In this document: positions 15,176 through 19,393 of the stretch, piece by piece
Numbering within the stretch: position 1 is the first letter of the stretch
How the letters are laid out: every line of letters starts with the position of its first letter
Source of the DNA: CAZFQD01 sp964520885
GTDB lineage: Bacteria > Bacillota > Clostridia > Oscillospirales > SIG519
Length of the DNA: 19,393 nucleotides
NCBI GenBank assembly: GCA_964520885.1
Contig: CAZFQD010000025.1
Location: 1-19,393 of the forward strand
Direction of reading: 5' to 3'
The notes under the pieces: generated by a model
Database searches by the model: none
What the model saw: the letters and a program-made list of their open reading frames with translations, nothing else
What the model was told of the DNA's origin: nothing
Translations under genes and position numbers: made by a program

Positions 15176-17089
15176 TTATTTAATCTTAAGATTATCATAA
15201 TTAACAGTAATTGGTTTATAGTCTTTTCCGTCTCCGGAAAAAAAACGGCTAAATAACTCATAAAAATGCAATCTCAACACTTGAATACTAACAAGCATTC
15301 CCTCTAATAGGATTACAAAAGTATTTCCAATTATAACTATAAGAATATTTTCTGAATCAGTTGGGTTTTTTGCAAGGATAAAAACAACCATCATCATACC
15401 GGCATGACTTATTGAAAAAGCTCCAACTCTTATAAATGAAATCGTATTAGTAATAATACTGAGTATAACATCAACAAGTTCAAATAAATTTATAATAATA
15501 AAATCCATTACTCCATTTTTAAATTTAAATTTACTTCTTTTTTGCAATAGATGGGCAAGCGGTTCTTTTAAGAATATTAAAATTAACGGCAAAATTAATA
15601 ATATTATTACATACCATAAATTAAGAATATTATTGCTAAATATAATAGAATTAATTGCAATTAATAATATTGCCCAATAAAAGATTAAGCCAACTAATCC
15701 ATTATGAGAAAACACTGATTTTTCTAAGCTTTTTTGCCTTATTCCATTATAAATATTTATGCACATAGCAATTGTAATTAATAAAGTTCCTAATCCAACA
15801 GCTAATAACAATACTTCGGTAGTTTGTTTTAAAGGATGAATTAAGCCTTTAATTATGTCTTCATATCCAAATATTGAGCCATAAACAAACCCAAAAATAA
15901 TTGAAGAACAACCAACAGTAGTCATTATCCTACCAAACATATTTTTCTTAGTAAACCATAAAATTAAGCCACTAATTAATATTACAGCTCCCTGTCCAAC
16001 ATCTCCAAACATTATGCCAAATAAAAGCGAATAAATTATTGCAATTAATGGAGAGGGGTCAAATTCAGTATAAGAGGGAAGACCATATAATTTAACTAAT
16101 TCCTCAAAAGGTTGAAAAATAAATTTGTTTCTTAATTTTGTTGGAGGAGATATCGGGACTTCGTTTGGCTGCTCAACAACACAACTAACACTTTTAATAT
16201 TTTTAAATCTTTCAACAAATTCATTAACTTCTTCATTATAAACCCAACCAGTTAAATAAAAACTATTTTTTGTTCTTGAAGAATATTTTCTTAATTCAAA
16301 AGTATCATTTAAATATCTGATTTTAGAGTAAATAGGCAAGATATTTATTTTTACTTTACTTAATAAATTATTAACTTCCGTATTAAGAACTTTCAAATTC
16401 TCGTTTTTTAATGAAATTTCATTAGAAATATCATTATAAGCATTTATCGGTGTTCCTTTGGCTCTATCAGAAATTCTAATTTTTTCAAAACCTAAGGAAA
16501 AAAACAGTTCATCTAACTGAGCTTTTAATTTTTTTGGAGCAAAATACATTCCCCAAACATATTCTTTCTCAATATATGTAGGAATAAAATAAATTTCATC
16601 ATTATCAACATAATTTTTCCATTTATTGTAATTATCACTTGATAGTCTTCCAAATCTAATGGTAATAAATTTTAAATTAAAAAGCACATCTAAGCTTATA
16701 TCTATATTTTTAAGATATTCTAATTCAATTAAGATTTGTTTATCCTCTGTAATGATTTTTTCTAATTTGACAATTTCTTCAACTAATTCATCATATTTTG
16801 ATGTTTTTGAAGTTATCCATTTTGAAATGTCATCAACTGAATCATTAATATTAAAAAAATCATTATATTTAAGTGAAAATTTTGCTCTGTTTGCAAAGTC
16901 AATTATCTGATGTAAAGTAGAGGAGTATGGATTATCATCATCAAAAGAAGAAAAAAACGGCTCGTTAGATACAATACTTGAAGCTAATTCAGGCTGAAAA
17001 TTACTTCCAACAATACATTTTTTAGAAACTTCATCAAAAATGCTTACTTTACCAACTATATTTACAAGGCTCATTTTAACAACACTCAA
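15176..17089 (-). CDS. ntpI: V/A-type ATP synthase subunit I (membrane stator, a-subunit equivalent)
   Basis: About 637 residues. It has a cytoplasmic N-terminal half (to about residue 330) with coiled coils at about 85-110 and 215-245, and a membrane half with about seven helices. The junction carries the conserved PPTKLRNKFIFQPFEELVKLYGLPSYTEFDPSP pattern and the segment LFGIMFGDVGQGAVI. FIRVGAFSISHAGM near residue 555 holds the essential Arg of the ion path. TTG at 17087-17089 is preferred as start because GGTGG lies just upstream and the resulting SVVKM start resembles other subunit I proteins; in-frame GTG codons at 17099-17101 and 17096-17098 and an ATG at 17072-17074 are alternatives. 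It ends 28 bases before subunit K. Confidence 0.94.
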   Translation of the reverse strand: MSVVKMSLVNIVGKVSIFDEVSKKCIVGSNFQPELASSIVSNEPFFSSFDDDNPYSSTLHQIIDFANRAKFSLKYNDFFNINDSVDDISKWITSKTSKYDELVEEIVKLEKIITEDKQILIELEYLKNIDISLDVLFNLKFITIRFGRLSSDNYNKWKNYVDNDEIYFIPTYIEKEYVWGMYFAPKKLKAQLDELFFSLGFEKIRISDRAKGTPINAYNDISNEISLKNENLKVLNTEVNNLLSKVKINILPIYSKIRYLNDTFELRKYSSRTKNSFYLTGWVYNEEVNEFVERFKNIKSVSCVVEQPNEVPISPPTKLRNKFIFQPFEELVKLYGLPSYTEFDPSPLIAIIYSLLFGIMFGDVGQGAVILISGLILWFTKKNMFGRIMTTVGCSSIIFGFVYGSIFGYEDIIKGLIHPLKQTTEVLLLAVGLGTLLITIAMCINIYNGIRQKSLEKSVFSHNGLVGLIFYWAILLIAINSIIFSNNILNLWYVIILLILPLILIFLKEPLAHLLQKRSKFKFKNGVMDFIIINLFELVDVILSIITNTISFIRVGAFSISHAGMMMVVFILAKNPTDSENILIVIIGNTFVILLEGMLVSIQVLRLHFYELFSRFFSGDGKDYKPITVNYDNLKIK

Positions 17090-17121
17090 AGCGAACACCA
17101 CCTTTACATCATAGAAAGAAC

Positions 17122-18159
17122 TTAAACTAATAAGTGTTTTTTTATATCCTCAACACTCATCCCATATCTTTTTCCTTCAATAATTGCAACAATATTATTT
17201 ATTTCAATATCTTTTAGGTTGAGATATGCAATTGATACATTGATTGAAGGTATACCAGAACGCATAATCAATTTGCTAAATATATTAATGAAATTATACA
17301 AATATTGTTTAATATATTGAAATTTAGAATTTGAAAATAATTTTGAATAAACTGTATTATTAATAACATCCATTAATTCTTGTGATGTTTTACTATTAAT
17401 CATATTATTAATCGTGAATTTATTAATATTGTAATAAATAGGAATAATATGCAAATTAATATTTGATGGTTCAGAATTATAGTATTCTTTCAAACGAAAT
17501 ATCCTTGTAATATTTATAATATCAATTTGCGAACCTAATGATTTATATAATAAATCTTTGATTTTTCCTTTAAATAAGGGCAATGCTTTTTTAATTAAGT
17601 TTGAATAGTAATATGAATATAAAATAGTTTCAATATAACTAAAATCAGTATTTGAATTAAATTTATAATTTTTTAAAATACTATAATAATCAGTTCCAAT
17701 AAGGCAGGAAAGAAATTCATCAAAGGTTTTACAATTGGACATTTTAGCAAAATCAATATTTGAGTGTTTAATGATAAAATCTTCAATAGTATAAATAAAT
17801 TCATTAGTAATATTAGCTCTAAATAATCTTATAAAACAAAGAATTTGTTCAATTTCATACTTTGAAAATAAAATTTCTAAAGTTTTTTTGTCATTGCCTT
17901 TGGCAAATTTATATAATTTAATATATTCTTCAAAAAGATTTCGCTTCAATATGCTTTCAATTTGACCTCTATGAACTAATTTTTCGTTTATTCCGTGTAG
18001 TGGTGCACTATAAGCTGGTGTATCTTTAAGAAATTCAGTAATTTCAACAACACTTCTTTTTTTAAGTAGTTCTTCAAAGTCATCCAATTTTAATCTTTGA
18101 CCGTAAAGACCATAAACTTTTGCGGATAAAGCACTGTGCTTAATTAGTGTACTAATCAA
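17122..18159 (-). CDS. ntpC: V/A-type ATP synthase subunit C (d-type rotor adaptor)
   Basis: A 345-residue funnel-shaped subunit linking the D/F shaft to the membrane K ring. It is almost all helical, with the familiar opening ALSAKVYGLYGQRL (about 10-23), then LLKKRSVVEITEFLKDTPAY (about 32-51), and the closing region LKDIEINNIVAIIEGKRYGMSVEDIKKHL, which is diagnostic of V-type subunit C/d. The start is TTG at 18157-18159, six bases after AGGTGA, immediately downstream of the stop of the small stalk subunit. Tyr, Ile and Asn content is high, in keeping with the low GC. Confidence 0.93.
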   Translation of the reverse strand: MISTLIKHSALSAKVYGLYGQRLKLDDFEELLKKRSVVEITEFLKDTPAYSAPLHGINEKLVHRGQIESILKRNLFEEYIKLYKFAKGNDKKTLEILFSKYEIEQILCFIRLFRANITNEFIYTIEDFIIKHSNIDFAKMSNCKTFDEFLSCLIGTDYYSILKNYKFNSNTDFSYIETILYSYYYSNLIKKALPLFKGKIKDLLYKSLGSQIDIINITRIFRLKEYYNSEPSNINLHIIPIYYNINKFTINNMINSKTSQELMDVINNTVYSKLFSNSKFQYIKQYLYNFINIFSKLIMRSGIPSINVSIAYLNLKDIEINNIVAIIEGKRYGMSVEDIKKHLLV

Positions 18160-18165
18160 TTATAT

Positions 18166-18477
18166 TCACCTGCTTATAATTTTATTGAATAATATTTCAA
18201 CCCAATTATCACAATTTTTATTGTATTTAGAAATCATTTTGCTAATTACTAAGTCTTTTTTTTTATTTAGTTGTGCAATTTTACGATTATAATTTTCTTT
18301 TTCAGATTTTTTTGTTTTTTCAAGTCTTAAAGTTTCTTTTTTAAGATAATAATTAGTTAACTCTTTGGTATCAAATTCAATATTTTGAGGCAAAAGCTCT
18401 TTTTCCATAATAGCTTCATTTAATATTTCTTGAGCTTTTTTTTCAACTTCAATTATAGAATTTATAACCTGTTCCAT
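18166..18477 (-). CDS. V/A-type ATP synthase small peripheral-stalk subunit (G/H-like)
   Basis: 103 residues from ATG at 18475-18477, supported by GGAG eight bases upstream; an upstream in-frame ATG would add 11 residues without a good site. It is nearly all one charged helix: MEQVINSIIEVEKKAQEIL at the start, with Lys/Glu heptad-like runs through residue 90. That is the look of the stalk subunit called NtpF in Enterococcus and H or G elsewhere, which pairs with subunit E. It is the first gene of the operon, as ntpF is in E. hirae. Sequence identity in this family is poor, so the call depends on position and coiled-coil layout. Confidence 0.82.
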   Translation of the reverse strand: MEQVINSIIEVEKKAQEILNEAIMEKELLPQNIEFDTKELTNYYLKKETLRLEKTKKSEKENYNRKIAQLNKKKDLVISKMISKYNKNCDNWVEILFNKIISR

Positions 18478-18537
18478 AAACTCATCTCCATAATAAAAAT
18501 ATAAATACATATTGATTAATTTTATATTAATAATAAT

Positions 18538-18567
18538 ATTATATTTTTTTTAATTAATCAACTGCAA
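18538..18567 (-). promoter_or_regulatory. Sigma-A-type promoter of the V-ATPase operon
   Basis: On the minus strand TTGCAG (18562-18567), an 18-base spacer with an A-tract, and a perfect TATAAT (18538-18543). The predicted start near 18531 gives a leader of about 54 bases before the first stalk-subunit gene. It is the only convincing promoter I found for the nine-gene operon and tRNA. Confidence 0.65.
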
Positions 18568-18661
18568 ACTTGTATAATATTTATTATTTTTAATTAAAAA
18601 TTTGTATATTTTTTCAAAAACTAAGTAATAATATATATGAAAATATTTAAGGAGGTAAAAT

Positions 18662-18847
18662 ATGCCAAATATCACAACAAAAGAGTTATCGGCTCTTGAA
18701 GACCAATTAAACACAGAAATTATGCTAATCAAAAAGTTCAAATTCTTTGCAAATATGTGCACTGAGACGATTTTGCAAACAAAATGTGAGCAAATTGCTT
18801 TTAAACATCAAGAGCATTACGACAAGTTATTAAAATATTTAAGTTAG
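18662..18847 (+). CDS. Small CotF-like spore coat protein
   Basis: A 61-residue, mostly helical protein. TTKELSALEDQLNTEIMLIKKF followed by CEQIAFKHQEHYDKLLKYL is the pattern of short clostridial spore-coat proteins related to the first half of the CotF/ferritin-like fold: two amphipathic helices with conserved acidic and His residues. AAGGAGG lies seven bases before the ATG. The next gene follows after 10 bases and encodes a second helical pair, so the two probably form one structural unit in the coat. No convincing promoter was assigned; a sporulation sigma factor is likely but its boxes are not clear in the AT-rich upstream region. Confidence 0.78.
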   Translation: MPNITTKELSALEDQLNTEIMLIKKFKFFANMCTETILQTKCEQIAFKHQEHYDKLLKYLS

Positions 18848-18857
18848 GAGAAAAAAA

Positions 18858-19127
18858 GTGAATACTATTAATACAACTTTAACAGACAAAGAATTAATTG
18901 GAGATTCATTAACATCTCAGAAATTCATTAGCAGTAACTACAACACCTTTGCAAATGAATGTGTTACTCCAGAACTGAGAAATGATTTTCTAAATATTCT
19001 TAATGAAGAACATCAAATTCAAGCTGAATTATTTACTGAAATGCAAAACAGAGGTTGGTATCAAGTAGAACCTGCTACGCAAACAAAAATTCAACAAGCA
19101 AAACAAAAGATAACTTCAAGTTATTAA
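18858..19127 (+). CDS. CotF family spore coat protein
   Basis: An 89-residue helical protein with the CotF hallmark segments: TDKELIGDSLTSQKFISSNYN at residues 8-28, ANECVTPELRNDFLNILNEEHQIQ at about 32-55, and the terminal NRGWYQVEPA. CotF proteins are structural parts of the spore coat. The start is GTG at 18858, seven bases after TAGGAG, a Shine-Dalgarno that overlaps the TAG stop of the upstream coat gene; this indicates a two-gene operon with coupled translation. It supports endospore formation in this organism. Confidence 0.87.
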   Translation: MNTINTTLTDKELIGDSLTSQKFISSNYNTFANECVTPELRNDFLNILNEEHQIQAELFTEMQNRGWYQVEPATQTKIQQAKQKITSSY

Positions 19128-19134
19128 ACAAATT

Positions 19135-19151
19135 AGTCGGCTTAGCCGATT
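19135..19151 (+). terminator. Short hairpin after the coat genes, possible terminator
   Basis: AGTCGGC (19135-19141), loop TTA, GCCGATT (19145-19151): seven pairs including one G-U. It starts eight bases after the stop codon. Only a short T-run follows, so termination strength is doubtful. Confidence 0.35.
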
Positions 19152-19153
19152 TC

Positions 19154-19226
19154 AGACTGTCGACAAACGCACATAACCGTTACGACGAAATTGTGAATTA
19201 AGTTTTATTAACTCAAGAGCAAAGCA
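19154..19226 (-). repeat. Second, inverted partial copy of the groEL-downstream element
   Basis: This 73-base block matches the reverse complement of 5356-5430. The first 26 bases (19154-19179, starting AGACTGTCGACAAACGC) are identical to the complement of 5430-5405. Beyond that TGAATTAAGTTTT, AAGAG and AAAGCA are shared with substitutions between. The match stops near 19226, where this copy continues into different hairpins. Confidence 0.8.
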
Positions 19227-19229
19227 TAA

Positions 19230-19320
19230 TAATACTATTTCGCATTAGAAAAAGCAGAAAATACTTTTTCTAATCACAGCAAATGCTGTGCAGTGCTAAA
19301 TGCACTGGCTCATAGTATTG
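19230..19320. repeat. Multi-branched inverted-repeat cluster (four-stem junction)
   Basis: AATACTAT (19231-19238) pairs with ATAGTATT (19312-19319), extended by a T-G pair at 19230/19320, and encloses three perfect hairpins in series: 19244-19254/19264-19274 (11 bp), CACAGC/GCTGTG 19275-19290 (6 bp) and CAGTGC/GCACTG 19291-19307 (6 bp). It is drawn like a cloverleaf but has no tRNA motifs. Confidence 0.6.
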
Positions 19321-19332
19321 AACTAAATTATT

Positions 19333-19391
19333 GTGCCGTTGGCACTGTGCCACTTTTAGTGGCACATAGAAAACATTTTCTATGTTTTCTA
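19333..19391. repeat. Further series of hairpins running to the window edge
   Basis: GTGCC/GGCAC (19333-19345, loop GTT), TGTGCCAC/GTGGCACA (19346-19366, loop TTTTA), then TAGAAAAC/GTTTTCTA (19367-19391), which has an alternative pairing ATAGAAAA/TTTTCTAT (19366-19383). They are nearly contiguous. No coding frame was seen here, and the region may continue beyond the window. Confidence 0.6.
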
Positions 19392-19393
19392 TA

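Noticed and set aside
14725..15261. A 178-residue form of subunit K starting inside subunit I
   Set aside because: The extra N-terminal residues overlap the end of subunit I in another frame and have no ribosome binding site, while GGAGG precedes the ATG at 15147.
18573..18634. A sporulation or sigma-A promoter for the coat genes
   Set aside because: Several TATAAT-like and TTGTAT boxes occur in this AT-rich stretch but none combines a good -35, -10 and spacing, and no clear sigma-K or sigma-E boxes were seen.
19230..19320. A tRNA or tmRNA in the cloverleaf-like cluster
   Set aside because: There is no T-loop TTCGA motif, no CCA end and no 7-bp acceptor with an anticodon-type loop; the stems and loop sizes do not fit.

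Overview
The window reads as chromosomal DNA of an AT-rich, spore-forming, probably anaerobic member of the Clostridia (Bacillota). The evidence is a complete nine-subunit clostridial-type V/A-type ATPase operon, a CIRCE-controlled groESL pair, a DUF421/DUF4363 pair, two CotF-like spore-coat genes, strong Shine-Dalgarno sites, frequent TTG starts and TGA used as a normal stop. No species call is possible from sequence alone.

Layout. Bases 1-53 are the 3' end (domain VI) of a group II intron that continues off the left edge and sits antisense at the very end of a VanY-type peptidase gene (45-875, minus). A plus-strand pair follows: a THUMP-domain RNA methyltransferase (1015-2133) and a diacylglycerol-kinase-family lipid kinase (2145-3047). 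Next is groES-groEL (3187-5129) with a perfect CIRCE operator. The 330-base gap after groEL holds heptamer repeats, two identical 27-nt palindromes and a roughly 207-nt element that folds as a three-way junction. A minus-strand pair, DUF421 membrane protein and DUF4363 protein (6517 down to 5460), diverges from a plus-strand pair, a phosphodiester-glycosidase-domain protein and glutamine-dependent NAD+ synthetase (6704-9639). The two divergent promoters share overlapping -35 boxes.

The largest block is the minus-strand V-ATPase operon (18477 down to 9927) in the transcribed order H/G-like stalk, C, I, K, F, E, A, B, D. A tRNA-Gly(CCC) starts 8 nt after the subunit D stop, and a GAAA-loop terminator abuts the tRNA, so the tRNA looks like the last cistron of the operon. 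One sigma-A-type promoter (18538-18567) is seen upstream. At the right end are two small spore-coat genes (18662-19127), then a non-coding stretch (19128-19393) carrying a second, inverted copy of part of the groEL-downstream element and a dense series of hairpins.

The genes are mostly housekeeping: envelope, translation, chaperones, NAD synthesis, ion-pumping ATPase and spore coat. The part the gene annotation does not explain is the dispersed structured repeat family at 5131-5458 and 19135-19393. Several start codons were moved to TTG or to downstream sites on the basis of ribosome binding sites.
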